A stretch of 64,000 nt of DNA from Bombus terrestris (taxonomy: Eukaryota > Arthropoda > Insecta > Hymenoptera > Apidae), in the NCBI RefSeq assembly GCF_910591885.1, contig NC_063285.1, positions 3,658,001-3,722,000 on the forward strand. Direction: 5' to 3'. A model generated the notes under the pieces. The model was given only the letters and a program-made list of their open reading frames with translations. It ran no database searches and had not been told where the DNA came from. Made by a program: the position numbers and the translations under genes. Shown here piece by piece: positions 11,151-23,900 of the stretch. The first letter of the stretch is position 1. Every line of letters starts with the position of its first letter.

Positions 11151-11299
11151 CTAATCGCTGATGGAATCGAAGATCGAGCATCCTCCGATCGGCTCAATAT
11201 CAATGGTCAGCGGCCATCGAGCGTGCGATCAGTTCGTTTTTATTGCCAGACATAGCTAAATTTCTAAACTAAACAAGTACCTTCAGCTCCCCAATGGTA

Positions 11300-11484
11300 A
11301 GTTTTATTATTATTATTATTATTATTATTTAATTTGTACTTTACCATTTGTCCGGCTGGAAATTTGGTAAATTTTTCTAACTTAATTGCTAAATAATATG
11401 TGGATCGCTACCCCCAGCGGGATACCATCTTCGAGTTTGACTATTTTGTTTCTTTAGCGAGGTCAGTGGGGTGTTTTCTTTTTA
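11300..11484 (-). repeat. Dispersed repeat R1, copy 1 (LINE/SINE-tail-like)
   Basis: On the minus strand the block contains CACCCCACTGACCTCGCTA, then AATAGTCAAACTCG, then GTTAGAAAAATTTACC, CCGGACAAATGGTAAAGTAC and AAATTA, ending in (AAT)n. The same ordered blocks occur at 27900-28070 and its palindromic partner 51447-51617, and the end also at 13632. A conserved body with a variable simple-repeat 3' tail is typical of retroposed elements. Confidence 0.65.
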
Positions 11485-11573
11485 GTCTTCTATAAATGGT
11501 AAATGTGTTCAGATTTCTTCCACGCTATTTGTTTCTCAGGGTTGTATGTGTATATATATATATATACACATAT

Positions 11574-12271
11574 ACAGGGCGATACTCTACAGCTGTAGAA
11601 AAACTTAAGAGGCGATTCTTCAAGCTAAAATAAGATGCAAATCAAGAATAAAAAGATTGCGTTTTCAGCTTTGTTTTTTAGTTATTGTCAATTAAAACTT
11701 AGCCGAAATGTCTCTGTGTCCGAGCAAACCTCCTTAACTGAACAAAAGTAGGTCAGCCTAAACAGCGAGACGCACAGGGATCCTCAAATCGAACGACACA
11801 TAGGCTTGCCTAGCACAAATCGTAGAAAAGAATATTATGACATTTGACGACGTAAACCATCTTGCGCGACGCTTTGTAAGAAAAATCGTAAATGAATGAC
11901 AAATAATATTTAAAAGTAAAAGAAATCAAAACGTTTAAAAAACTAAAAACGGAAAGGCTCAAAAATATCTACAGTAGAATAACCTAAACCTCTACTAAAT
12001 TAAACTTTATGTTTGTTCTTTATGTTTGACTGTTGAAATGATCCTGCCCTTCCAGAACTGTTTTACCCTCCTACCAAATTTCTAAAATCTAAACATGTTA
12101 TGTAACAAGATAGTAGTGGAGAGTCCATTCAGAAAGAAACTAATATTTAGTTGCGAATAACTAAAAAAACAGAGCCCGAAACGCAATTTTTTTTATCCTT
12201 GATTTTGACTTTATTTTAGTTTCAGGAATCACCCCTTAAATATTTTTACACCTGTGACCGAACATCCCGCA
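11574..12271. mobile_element. Non-autonomous DNA transposon with long terminal inverted repeats
   Basis: About 700 bp bounded by imperfect inverted repeats. The left end (11575-11700) contains CTTAAGAGGCGATTCTTCA, CTAAAATAAG, CAAGAATAAAAAGATTGCG and TTAGTTATTG. The right end (12140-12271) gives the same blocks on the opposite strand, roughly 80 percent similar over 100-130 bp. There is no coding capacity. Target duplication is unclear, as the left flank is a TA microsatellite. Confidence 0.7.
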
Positions 12272-12928
12272 TAATTCCATTAACGCGCACGCTATTAATA
12301 CATTTACTGTAATTTGTATCAGTACAGATACAAGCTTTCTGTTATAATGTACTGTTATAAGGACTTTCTGTTATAATGTATTGCAATTTAATACAAATAA
12401 ATATAAAGTTGACGAGATTTTAAATAATATAAATATAAACGAGTTGAAGTTTTATAGCATGGCACTCGAGCATTGCCATACCAAATGCAGGTTGCTGCAG
12501 TATACTTATTATACTGTAATATGTAAATAGAGTAATCTTAACCATTGTTATCAACGGGGATCAAGCGAACTTAAAACACCGTGCACAACCAACATACTCG
12601 AGGCTGTAAGAAATATCTGTCGTAATTCAATCAAAAATGAATATTATCTATGTATTGAGTTTGAGTTAGCTTCTCGAATCACTACGTGAAATAATAAAAA
12701 ATATTATTTTCATAGAATAATGTTATCTAATTAATCATTCGCCTACTATTCTAATAATTGATTCGTTATTATTTCATGCAACTCAACCCTCTGGCAACGG
12801 CATTGAAAAATCTAAACCAAATCGGAAACATAGATCATATTCACTTTTAATTTAGCTGTAAATTATAATCATAGAGATATAAGGATAGAGTGCGAGGGCG
12901 AGCTGAGAAAGCGAAAGCGAAAGCGAAA

Positions 12929-13075
12929 GAGAACGCTGCATAAAGGCCTCTTGTGTCCTTGTCTAATAACGCATGCTCGTTCGTATAGCAAACATATAAG
13001 TGTATAGCCAACACAAACATTGTCAGTGTCATGCCTGATTAGACAAGGACAGAAGACACTTTTATGCAGCGTTCT
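12929..13075. repeat. Inverted repeat (hairpin) with about 38-bp arms
   Basis: Left arm 12929-12966 begins AGAACGCTGCATAAA and ends CCTTGTCTAAT. Right arm 13038-13075 is its reverse complement with a few mismatches, and the loop is about 71 bp. A (GAAAGC)n run precedes it. It could be a MITE fragment or a foldback RNA. The flanks 12272-12928 and 13076-13630 show nothing else that I recognise. Confidence 0.75.
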
Positions 13076-13631
13076 TTCTACTCCTATATCGCATCCACTT
13101 ACACGATAATTTAAGACTATATGACTCGCGTACTCTAACTCTTTGTATATCTATGGTTATAATAGACATTTATTGCAGTCTCACAGTTGTTAGAAATTTT
13201 GAGTTTTAGGACATGTCTAAGAATCATCGAAATGGAAAGGTAGGTAGCATTTCTGCACTTCCATCAAAATTACTATTAACAAATTGAACACTTTAAACAC
13301 TCCATCCATTACATAAACCTCTATTATATAATTGTGATAGTATGACATATTTTTAATCTTCTAATCTATGACCAGAGAGGAAACTTCCTTTCTGCTGTGA
13401 CGTCCATATCTCATAAAAAGGTTATTTGAAAGTTAGTGGTTTTCACGTTCGTGTTCTATGTATATATGTAGCGCTTAAAGTTCTAAAACAGACAACAATT
13501 TAAATATCCGTGAAGGTCACCTTTTATGAACATTGGAAGTTATAATTTAATTTTATACAAATAAGAAATCATTCATATTATAATATTGAAATATACATCT
13601 ATACAGATATTGCATACATATGTATGTATGT

Positions 13632-13730
13632 TAGGTTAGAAAAATTTACCAAATATCCAGCTGGACAAATTGTAAAGTACAAATTAAATAAAAAAAAGAA
13701 AAAAAGAAAAAAAAAAGAAAGAAAAGATAT
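13632..13730 (+). repeat. Dispersed repeat R1, copy 2 (3' end only)
   Basis: GTTAGAAAAATTTACCAAAT, then CCAGCTGGACAAATTG, TAAAGTACAAATTAAATA and an A/G-rich tail (AAAAAGAAA)n. It matches the end of R1 at 11300 and 51500 but with a different simple-sequence tail. Confidence 0.65.
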
Positions 13731-16189
13731 GTATCTATATATATATATATGTACAGCAAATTTCCAATTAGATGAATTTTTTACTGTATATTCCAAAAAC
13801 AATATGTAAAACGATTTTAATTAATATTATCATTTGTCATTTTACATCTACCTATTTACAAGGTTACTGTGGACTTGTCTAAAACCACCAGAAATGAATA
13901 ACATAGAAACTTAGGACTTTACCGTGTCGCTGCTGTTAATGTAAAAAGCACACGACCACAAAGTATTAGTAATAGTAGTTGGTAATATTAGTATTGCTAA
14001 CTACTATTACTAGTAATAAATATTAGTAATAATGATTATGAAAACAGTCAATCATATACATTTTGAAAATATTTAGATTTTTTTTCTTTGGTTATACTAA
14101 AATAAATTCTCTCTTATTTAAGCAAACGGCTCAAAAAATATTTGTTTAGGTATACAATATAATGTATATCTCCTATATGATTATAAAATGGTACATGTAA
14201 CTTAGAAGAAACCATGTTTAGAACCTCGTATGACTGGTTACTACTTACAGACTTATTAATATGTGTAAATATTTATAGTATATTTAAGAGATTTATGGCC
14301 TAACAAAATGATAAGCCTCATTAAATAGACATAGCGACAAATGATTTCTATCAGACTGTTTTAACATTATTAAGCGAACTATTAAGAATGATATTATTTT
14401 ACAATTTTCATGTATAATAAAGATTTAGAGGTCGTCTTCAAATACTTTAACAAATTACTGAGTATCCTAAATCTAACTTACAAAAGGATATTATAAAAGA
14501 TGTATACCAACTTTGTCTATCTGAAATATCTCTTATTACTTTAAATAACAGAAAACAGTAAGTTATAAAATATATTTAGATTCTAAAACAGATCTAATAT
14601 GATGACAATGTATTTTCTTTTATATATATATATGGTGATATCATATACAAAAGATCTTCAGAGTCCTTTCAAGACCTTTTAAGACCTTCATGTCAGTTTC
14701 ATTTTTTAGTGAAATGTCTTATATTCCAATTTCATAAAATGTTGAATAATGAACATAAAAGTACTTCATTAGATTAATTGTAAAATTCAGTGTTACTAAG
14801 ATTCCTTCTATCTTTCTTTACAGAAAGATTAATTTTATTAGTGTTTTTTAGATGTGTATGTGTGCATATATTGTTTATCGTAATGAGGCTTGTAATTTAG
14901 TACAACCTTTGCTTAGATAAGTACACGTTTAATATTTTAGATACAAACAAATAGTAAATAGTGACTATTAGAAACAGCAGTGTTAGATTGTTGGCGTTAT
15001 TCTTACAAGAATATTGATATTGAGACATTGTGAAAGTCTAAACCACACATATTTTTCATACCAGAAACACAATTTTTTGGCCTGCTCGAACCTTACAATT
15101 GTTATTTTTGGATGTTTTGTTGGGTAGTATATCAGTAACACTGCAAAATATAATAGAAATATTTCACAATGCAAGTAATAAATTCGACAAACTCAAATGT
15201 ATGAGGAATTATTTTCAATATAATCCCTATTCTATTGAAGTCAGACATAAAAGTTATATGCCTTGACAACACAAATTCTACAGAGCGTTTTACCTTTTCG
15301 CCTACAAAGAAACTATCACAACAAAGTATGTCTTCTTCCTAATTTTTTGTAAATAATTCTTATTCTTCTCTTATTATTTGAAACAATAAAAATGAAGTGA
15401 ACAGAGTTGGAGGAATACCTTGTATAATACTTACAGCAGCTACAATATCTACATAAATTTTAAAACATTTATCCTATTTAATATTTTTTAAATTTAAGTG
15501 ACACAATCTTAAACTTAATAATTGTCAATTGTATGAATTTAAAAGTTGTGTTCATGTGTTACAAAGCCTAAAAAACACAAAGAGTAACATGCAGTTTTGT
15601 AACAAAATTTTACTTGAAATTTTTTACGCAAACATTCTATGAAAATAAGAAGAACAGTACATATTTTCCTAAGACCTCTGTTATATGATTTTTTGCTGTC
15701 ATATCCCAATTGGTTATAAGTTTCAAACATAATAATGATGAATGCATATAATTCTGTTCATATTCAATTGTCAGTAGTCGTTGAAATCCATGATTGTTTT
15801 CCAGATTGGGGTTAGGTTATATAAACTTTTATATGAATAATCTAATATAAAAAAAGAATATTTATATGTATCTAATGTTGATATTGACTAGATTTTATGT
15901 AATTATTCTATTATACGTATACAATTAGCGATATTTAATTTTGTTACTAAATGTATACACATATTCGTGTTTACGAGTTATATTTCTTTAAATATTTATA
16001 CGCAATTATTCTTCAACCTATTTGTTATTAGAAGTAAAAATACTACTCTTATTTATGTAAAAATATCTCTAGAATCTTCAGGCGACTCTTATCTTTCTAA
16101 ATGGGACTAAATGTAACATTTAAACATGATAAATTATGTATGAATTTTTTTCTAAAGCTCAAAAATTGCCTTTATTATAACGTATAGTC
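13731..16189. other. AT-rich DNA without recognisable genes
   Basis: Only short frames at chance level, with no transposon motif identified. A few TA and TATT runs are present. Confidence 0.5.
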
Positions 16190-16335
16190 TAACCTATATT
16201 CTAATATTCTACATTTCTGATATTTTATTGTATTCTAATATTCTAACGTATTCTAATATTTTATAACTCTGGTATTCTCATATATTCTAATATTCTATAA
16301 TTCTGGTATTTTAATATATTCTAATATTTATATAA
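16190..16335. repeat. Short-period ATTCTAATATTCT repeats
   Basis: Degenerate tandem repetition of TATTCTAATATTCTA-like units, including two longer repeats with CTCTGGTATTCT and TTCTGGTATTTT. Confidence 0.7.
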
Positions 16336-16449
16336 AAGCATTGTTCTTTATTACTTAACGTACATAATATACGTCACCGTGATTCTTCAGGACTAACGTT
16401 ACTCCATTAAACCAGTTGCACTACCAGCCAAATATTTATATTTATATTT

Positions 16450-17100
16450 AATTAATAAATAGATTTTAAATTATATTGATTGTTAAAGAGAAATCTGGTT
16501 TATTAATTTAAATTTGAATAGAAATATTATTATGAGTCTATGAACCAAAAATTTTAAGGAGAATAGATTTAAATTAAAATTTAATTAATAAATAGATTTT
16601 AAATTATATTGATTGTTAAAGAGAAATTTAGTTTATTAATTTAAATTTAAATGTGAATATTATTTGAGTTTATGAATTAAAATTTTGGGAGGAATAAATT
16701 TAAATTGATTAGATTTAATTAATAAATAGATTTTAAATTATATTAATTGTTAAATATAAATTTAATTAATAAATAGATTTGAAATTATATTAATTATTAG
16801 AAATAAATCAAATTTATTTTATTAGTTTAAATTTTAATAGAAATATTACATAAGTTTATAATTTAAATTTTGGAAAGAATAAATTTAAATTGAAATTTAA
16901 TTAATAAATATATTTTAAATTATATTGATTGTTAAAGAAAAATACAGTTCAATTTAAATTTTAATAAGAATATTATTTTAGTTTATTAATAAAATTTAAT
17001 CAATTTAATTTATTAATTTAAATTTCAATTAATAAAATAAATTTTAATTTAAATTATATTATTAAATAAAATTTTAAAATAATAAGTTTAATTTTTGTAA
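16450..17100. repeat. AT-rich satellite with about 134-bp period
   Basis: The block AATTAATAAATAGATTTTAA recurs at 16450, 16583, 16717, 16764 and (variant) 16899, giving spacings of 133, 134, 47 and 135 bp. Units also share TTGTTAAAGA and a TTTATGAATTAAAATTTTGG-like part. Almost no G or C apart from a G run at about 17105. Copies are diverged and one is truncated. Confidence 0.78.
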
Positions 17101-17298
17101 AATTGGGTTGGGGGGGAGGATAATTTTAAATTTGTTAATTTAAATTTTGATAAAATTGAAAGATTAATAAATATAATTTTAAATTTAATTAATATAAATA
17201 AATTTATAATATTAATTAAATTTTATAAAATAAATTATATAAAAATTTTTTAAATTTATCGACGGGGTATGAATCTATAAGCTTAAATTTATCCTATT

Positions 17299-17354
<56 letters not shown>

Positions 17355-18253
17355 GTATTTAAATATTTAAATTATAAATTGATTTTAAATTTATTTAATT
17401 TTTTAAATAAAAATATTTTAGTTATAATATTTTTTTTTTAATGAAATTTATTTTTAATATTAATATTTTAAATAATTAATATATTTTTATATAAAAATTT
17501 AAAAAATTTATTAATAGAATATAAATCTATTAATTTATATTTAATTTATTATTTAAATGTTGATAATAAAATTTTTAAAACTATAAATTTTTAAAAATAT
17601 AATTATTTAGGTTATAGTTATTTAAAAAATATTTATTTATTTATTTTGGTTCATTTGTGAGAAATGTGGTTTTATATAAAAATTTTAAAAATTCATCGAT
17701 AGGGCATGAGCCTATTAGCTTGAACTTAGCTTATTATATAAATGTTAATTTAAATAATTTTAATAATTTAAAAATTTAAAAAATATTATTTTTATAATTT
17801 ATTAAAAATATATTAATTATTTTTTTATTTAATACTAAAATTTCAAGAATTATTAAAAGTATATAAATTTATTAATGTAAATATTTATTAAAAATAAAAA
17901 AATTTTTTAAATATGTTGTTAGTGTTTATAATTTGTTTAAAGAATTATATTAATTTTGATTAAATTTTAAGTCAAAAATTTATAAATTCGTTATAGAGTA
18001 TAAATATATTGATTTTAATTTAATTTATTATATTTATATAAATAATATTATTCTTTATTTAAGTTAAAAATATTTAATATAATTTAATTAAAATATTAAA
18101 ATTAAATTAAAATAAATATATAATATTTAAAAATTAATAACTAAAATTAATAAAATGTAAATTATTAATAAATTATTATGATTTTTTTTTTTTTTTTTTT
18201 TTTTTAAGAAAAAAAGTGGAAATTTAATAAAATTTAAATATTTAAAAATTTGC

Positions 18254-18302
<49 letters not shown>

Positions 18303-18782
18303 ATTAAACAATAGTAATAATAATATGATATTTTATAAAAATATTTAATATTCTTTTAAAAAAATATTTTTATAAAAAATATATTTTTTATAAATATTAT
18401 TTTTATAAATAATATATTTTTAAAAAATTTAATATTTAAAAATATATATATAAAAAAATGATGTTTTTATAAAAAATGCATTATTTTTTTTAAAAAATAG
18501 ATTATCTTATATATAAGTATATATTAACATATAATTATTAATTATAAATATAAATAAAATATACTTTTAATATAAATATTTATATTATATAAAAATTTAT
18601 ATATATTTTAAAATTTAAACAAAAAAAATATATTATATAATTATTTATATAAATATTATTGTTTATGTAAAACATTATTATTTAATAATCTTTAAATATA
18701 TAATTATTTTAGAAAATATATTGGAAAACATGAATATATAATTATTTCTGTATTCATAAAATATATTATACATTTATATATA
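17101..18782. repeat. Extremely AT-rich tract with (TA)n and poly-T runs
   Basis: Nearly pure A+T DNA with (TA)n at about 17302-17353 and 18257-18299, a T run at 18182-18205 and many TTTAAAT-type words. No genes. It ends at TATATATA, directly against the 5' LTR of element C. Confidence 0.85.
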
Positions 18783-19794
18783 TGTCGGAGATGAAAGAAT
18801 ACTGGAACCTTCCCTTCGGAACTTTGGGAAGACCCCTAGTGTTGTAATTTAGATTTCACCATAGCCGAATTAAGAAACTGTTGTCATTCGATTCGACTGT
18901 ACTTATTTGAGATTTATGATAGTGAGCTCGGGCTCGAGGCGACAACCAGTCGCCGAACGTAGTCGCGGTCAAGGGATGAACGTTTTGTCTAACGAAGGCA
19001 TGAAGTAACTCTATAGCTCTCCTTAAAAGAAATACTTAGGACGGGGCACGACGGTAAGCATTTCAACGATTTCTGTCCCGTGGCTCGCCACACGCAGACT
19101 CTATTCTTTGAGTAAGATGATTACCAGATGTCGACGCGTCTCCACAGTACATGTTCAGCTAGCCCGAGGACCTGCTATAAATCTTAAGATCTGTTTAACT
19201 AAAGTCCTTCAAACCGACAAACAGTCCTCGTCCCAACTACGAGAAAATAGGAGAAATCTATTTTTCTCACCAACGACGCTTCCTCTTCTCGAACTTTCTC
19301 TTAAGGGCGGCTAGCACCCTTCCCTAACCACCAACATGGAAATTGACCAATTAACAGTAACGCCAATTTCCCTCACTTTCCGAATGAAGGCTTCTCTCCA
19401 CGAATCCGATGATTTCGTGCCCTTGGGCACACCCGTCATAGTTTTCCTCGACAGCGTTACCGTGATGGAAAACCACTCTCCGGTACGATCTCAAAGACGA
19501 TTCAAGTAACTCTCAGATACGTAGTGATTGCCTCGTGCATTAACATTGAGTACAACTTAGACGCTGAAGAAAAGTAGAGTTCGTCATCCCCTTGACCGCG
19601 GATTCGTTAGTGAGCCTAGAATCATTGTCATTAGCTTCTCGAGTATCTAATTATCGCGATTACTTGTCCAATTCCATCATAGTCATATTTGCACTAGTAA
19701 ATATCTCCTCTATTGCATAATGATCACGTCTAGCGCCAATAGGGATTCGTTTCACGCCCTCAACCCTAACTCAAATCTTAACGCCAACCCGACA
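18783..19794 (+). repeat. 5' LTR of element C
   Basis: 1012 bp, TGTCGG...CCGACA. The leader that follows (TCAGAAGTGGGATCAGTGCC) is also present next to the 5' LTR remnant of element E. I cannot assign a tRNA to it. Confidence 0.93.
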
Positions 19795-19895
19795 TCAGAA
19801 GTGGGATCAGTGCCGATTATAACAGTGCTAGAACTTACGATCATCGTGCGCAAGTCGCAAGTCGCGCGCAATTCAGTCGCTAGTGCAAATCGAGT

Positions 19896-22800
19896 GTGAA
19901 ACCTAACAATTATCGCTACCACGTTTTAACTCTTAAAATCGCGTGCTCCGACTCCGCTGCATGGGGCGCAGCTGCCAACCTGATTATGGAAGGAAACTAT
20001 AATTTCAATAACGGGTGGCGAGTCGACTTCTACGTACCGGAAGCACCAACGGATAGATCAAGTCATCTGGGTGAGTCGTTTCCATTTTACTCCGATTCGG
20101 GAGCCGAGCGTTCACTAATTAAAGAGTCCGCGGCCTCGAGATTTTCTGGCAAAGGAATGACTGACATATTAGTAATGCGAGGAGTAGGGAATACCTGTAT
20201 TAAACATACGCCTCCCATTTGTTCATCGTGTGTATTAATGATTTTTACATCGAAGATAATTTCTCATGTCCTTGCTGATAGTTATTTGAAATATGATGTC
20301 GCGATTAGTTGCGGAACTCTAAGTCTGGTTTTCGACGTAACATTAAACAAAATAGCCTCGCTATGTGTAAAACAAAAATGATTGATGTCTGTAATGAAAC
20401 CACTGCAAACGAGATCGTCGTTAATGAAGTTGACGCTGATGTACATGGTAATAATAAAAGTCGATCAATTTCTCTTCTCGACAAATTCAAAGATTCATTC
20501 GTTACGGGTTTCCTACGTATTCGCGTAAATGTAGGCCGGTTAGAAATACGATTAATTGATCCTAACACCACCGTAGGAGGAAGTCCTTATAGACTTAGCG
20601 AGGAGGAGCGGAGAGCGGTACGTGAGAAAACAAGCGTTCTAATTAAAGCAAAGATTATAAGGCCTAGTAATTCGCCATTAGCGAGCCGTAACTCGTGAAG
20701 AAAAAAAACGGCTCAGATAGATTACGAGTGGATCCCCGAGATCTAAATCAAAGTATCGTCGCGGATCGGTACCCTTTACTCCTTATTGCGGATCAAGTCG
20801 CGAGATTGCAAGAGGCGAGATATTTTATTAGCCTGGATATGGCCAGCGGGTTTCACCAAATTTTTATTTATCCTAATCCAACGGAGTTTACAGCGTTCGT
20901 TACCCCGACAGACAATACGAGTAGATAACGATGCCGTTTGGACTGAAAAAATGCGCCGTCCGTCTTTTGGAGGGTCATTCGCAAGGCCTTAGGTGATCTC
21001 GCTCATTCGTACGTTGTTATTTATTTCAATGACGTCCTAATTATTGCCAACTCGATAGATCAAGCTTTAGAAAGATTGAACACCGTATTAGATACCCTCG
21101 TAAAAGCCGGATTCTCTTTTAATTTTGCGAAACGTTCTTTTTTTTAAAGACATCGGTGCTCTATTTGCGATATGTAATTCATAACGGAGAAGTTCGTCCT
21201 AACCCGGGTAAAATACACACCTTAAGTTCTTCACCTGTGCCAATGACCGTTACACAGTTCAAGCAGTTCATAGGGTTAGCTCCGTACTTCCGAAAATTCA
21301 TCCCTAAATTCTCACAGACGATGAAATCCCTGTATGCGCTCATCTCAGATAACAGAAATATAACTTGGACAGATAGACACGAGAAAATAAGACAACAGGT
21401 AGTTTCCGCCCTGACCGACGCGCCGGTGCTAACGATATTCAACCCCCAATTACCCGATAGAACTACATACTGACGCTAGCTCGGAGAGTTACGGGGTGAT
21501 TCTGACGCATCAAGCCGAAGGTAAGACCAAGGTAATAGAGTATTACAGTAAAAGAACCAGCCCCGCGGAATCCAGATATCACTCCTATGAACTCAATACA
21601 TTAGCTATCGTAAATGCCGTAAAACATTTCTGTCACTATCTATAGGGACGGGAATTCCTTATCGTCACGGATTGCAACTCGTCGAACGCATCGAGTGATA
21701 AAGTACATTTAAATGACAGGGACCATAGGTGATGGGCTTACTTGCAGACTTTTATTTTTGACATTATGTATCGGGAAAGTAAACGGGCGGCTCACAAATT
21801 TCTTGTCGCGAAACCCCACAGGCGTTGACCCTATTAAATTCGACAAAATCAAAGAGAAAATAGCTGACTGGCCGAAGTTTCGGAAGATTGGCTATTAGCG
21901 GGACAACGTCGTGATTCTCAAACCTTGGAAATCGTCAAGGGATTGCAAAACGATGGACTCGCGGAAGACATCGCGAATACATACGAATTACGGTTCGGTA
22001 CTCTGCACCGTAGGATACAAAGAAAAGGCAGGATTCTCTGTGTACCTATAGACCCAAGATGTTTTAGATAGTCTGTTATTAACCATGTGCACCAGTCAAT
22101 TATGCACTTAGGGTGGGAGAAAACGCTGGAGAAACTATACGAGTATTACTGGTTCGAAGGGATGGCGAAGTACGTTCGCCGATTCATTGAGAACTGTCAT
22201 GCTTGTCAAGTTTCGAAAGCCAGTTTAGGTAAGATACAAGCCGAACTGCATCCTATACCTAAGACCAGCATACCCTGGCATACGGTCCACATGGACATAA
22301 CAGGCAAGTTGAGTGGTAAAAGCAATTCAAAGGAGTACGTCATTGTTTTGATCGACGTCTTCACTAAATTCGTATACCTGCATCATACTCGTAAGATAGA
22401 TTCCCTTAACACCATTAAAGCGCTTAAATCCGCTATATTTTTATTCGGAAGCCCCTGCCGGATAATAGCAGATCGGGGGAAAATGTTTTAAGGGTAAAAG
22501 AATTTCGAGAATTCTGCGAAAGCAAACGAATTAAAGTTCACTTGATAGCGATCGGTGCTAGTAGAGCCAATGGACAGGTAGAGCGTGTTATGGGTACATT
22601 GGAAAATATGTTCACGGTAGTAGAGACGACCGGGCGGCCGTGGCAAGACGCGATTGGGGAAATACAGTTGGCTTTGAATTGCACCACCAACCGCGTGACA
22701 AACTCGAGCTCATTAGAACTACTAATAGGTAGAACGGCAAGACTTCACGATCTGTTGTTACCCGATAACATCAAAAGTATCGGTATCTCCAATATAAGAC

Positions 22801-23152
22801 GACAGGCAATAAAGTGGATGGAAACTAGTGCTAGGTATGATGAGGATGGATTTGACAAAGCTAAAGCTTAAGCGGTTAGGTTTAATCTCGGTGATTTCGT
22901 ATTACGCAAGAATGAGGAAAGGAATCAAACCAAACTAGATCCAAAATTTAGAGGTCCACTTGTAATAGCAGAAGTCTTGGAAGGGGACAGGTATATCCTA
23001 AAGACATTAGACGGTAAGCGATCGTACAAATACAGTCACGAGAGGTTGTGGAAAATGCCAGATGGTCGCATCCCTGCTGAGTTGGATGTCTGTAGTGAAG
23101 GCAATAACAGTGACCATGACGATATGAGCACTTCGATCTCGGAAGATCAGTA
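19896..23152 (+). pseudogene. pol: pol of element C (protease, RT, RNase H, integrase), inactive
   Basis: The same polyprotein as element A in several broken frames. A protease with DSG motif (FPFYSDSGAE) lies in the first frame at about 20075-20110, followed by RT, RNase H and integrase blocks to about 23150. Lesions include a deletion at 20688 (SPML region), a TAG at about 20923 where A has a tyrosine, an extra base in the A run at about 20946, YLDD changed to YFND near 21024, and further stops near 21650 and 22488. Gag is absent, so the copy must have depended on another element for particles and enzymes. The TAG and the neighbouring +1 insertion are shared with element E. Confidence 0.9.
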
Positions 23153-23157
23153 GCACT

Positions 23158-23560
23158 ATGCCATTAACACCCGGCAGAGCGAGTTCGCACGTGTTTCGGG
23201 GTGACAGTGTGATGAGGCTCAGTGAGAACATGCGATGTGATTCGCATGCATTTCGGGGCGACAGTATGATAAGGCTCAGTGAGAACATGCGATGTGATTC
23301 GCATGCATTTCGGGGCGACAGTATGATAAGGCTCAGTGAGAACATGCGATGTGATTCGCATGCATTTCGGGGCGACAGTATGATAAGGCTCAGTGAGAAC
23401 ATGCGATGTGATTCGCATGCATTTCGGGGCGACAGTATGATAAGGCTCAGTGAGAACATGCGATGTGATTCGCATGCATTTCGGGGCGACAGTATGATAA
23501 GGCTCAGTGAGAACATGCGGTGTGGTTCGCATGCATTTCGGGGCAACAATATGGTAAAAC
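23158..23560 (+). repeat. 57-bp tandem repeat (about 7 copies) after pol of element C
   Basis: Near-identical 57-bp units of the type ATGATAAGGCTCAGTGAG...TTTCGGGGCGACAGT begin just after the pol stop. Because 57 is divisible by three and the units lack stops in several phases, long frames appear on both strands; I regard these as non-coding. The position matches the minisatellites of A and E. Confidence 0.95.
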
Positions 23561-23900
23561 TCGGTGAAACCGTGGAACAAGGCTCTATGTGCTCACACGA
23601 TCTAGAAGACCGAGATCCTTTGGAGTGCGAAATCGAAAATGGTCCATCATGCCGTTACGATCCGACTAATAACCTGCAGGATGCAACTATCACCTTGAAT
23701 ACAAACTATAACGCTACTAATTTTCATTATCTTTTATTTCTTTGCTGCCAAACCCCCGAACAGGATTTGTTGCTACACTGGACCCTTGCCTTATTCGAAC
23801 ATCTAGTTAAATTGTGAATAATGTCAATTGTATCGAGTCTAATATTAGGAAACACAATATTTTAGTTACACACGAGGACGTGTGATAGTCAGAATGGCCG

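Noticed and set aside
9048..18782. tRNA, snRNA or host exons
   Set aside because: None with a recognisable A/B box, cloverleaf or conserved coding pattern was found by eye; a covariance-model search would be needed to exclude them.
23160..23560. CRISPR-like array
   Set aside because: Direct repeats without unique spacers, in a eukaryotic retrotransposon; plain tandem repeats.
23007..23817. Long frames on both strands through the 57-bp repeats of element C
   Set aside because: They arise because the unit length is a multiple of three and lacks stops in several phases; there is no domain, and the region is the 3' noncoding part of a retrotransposon.
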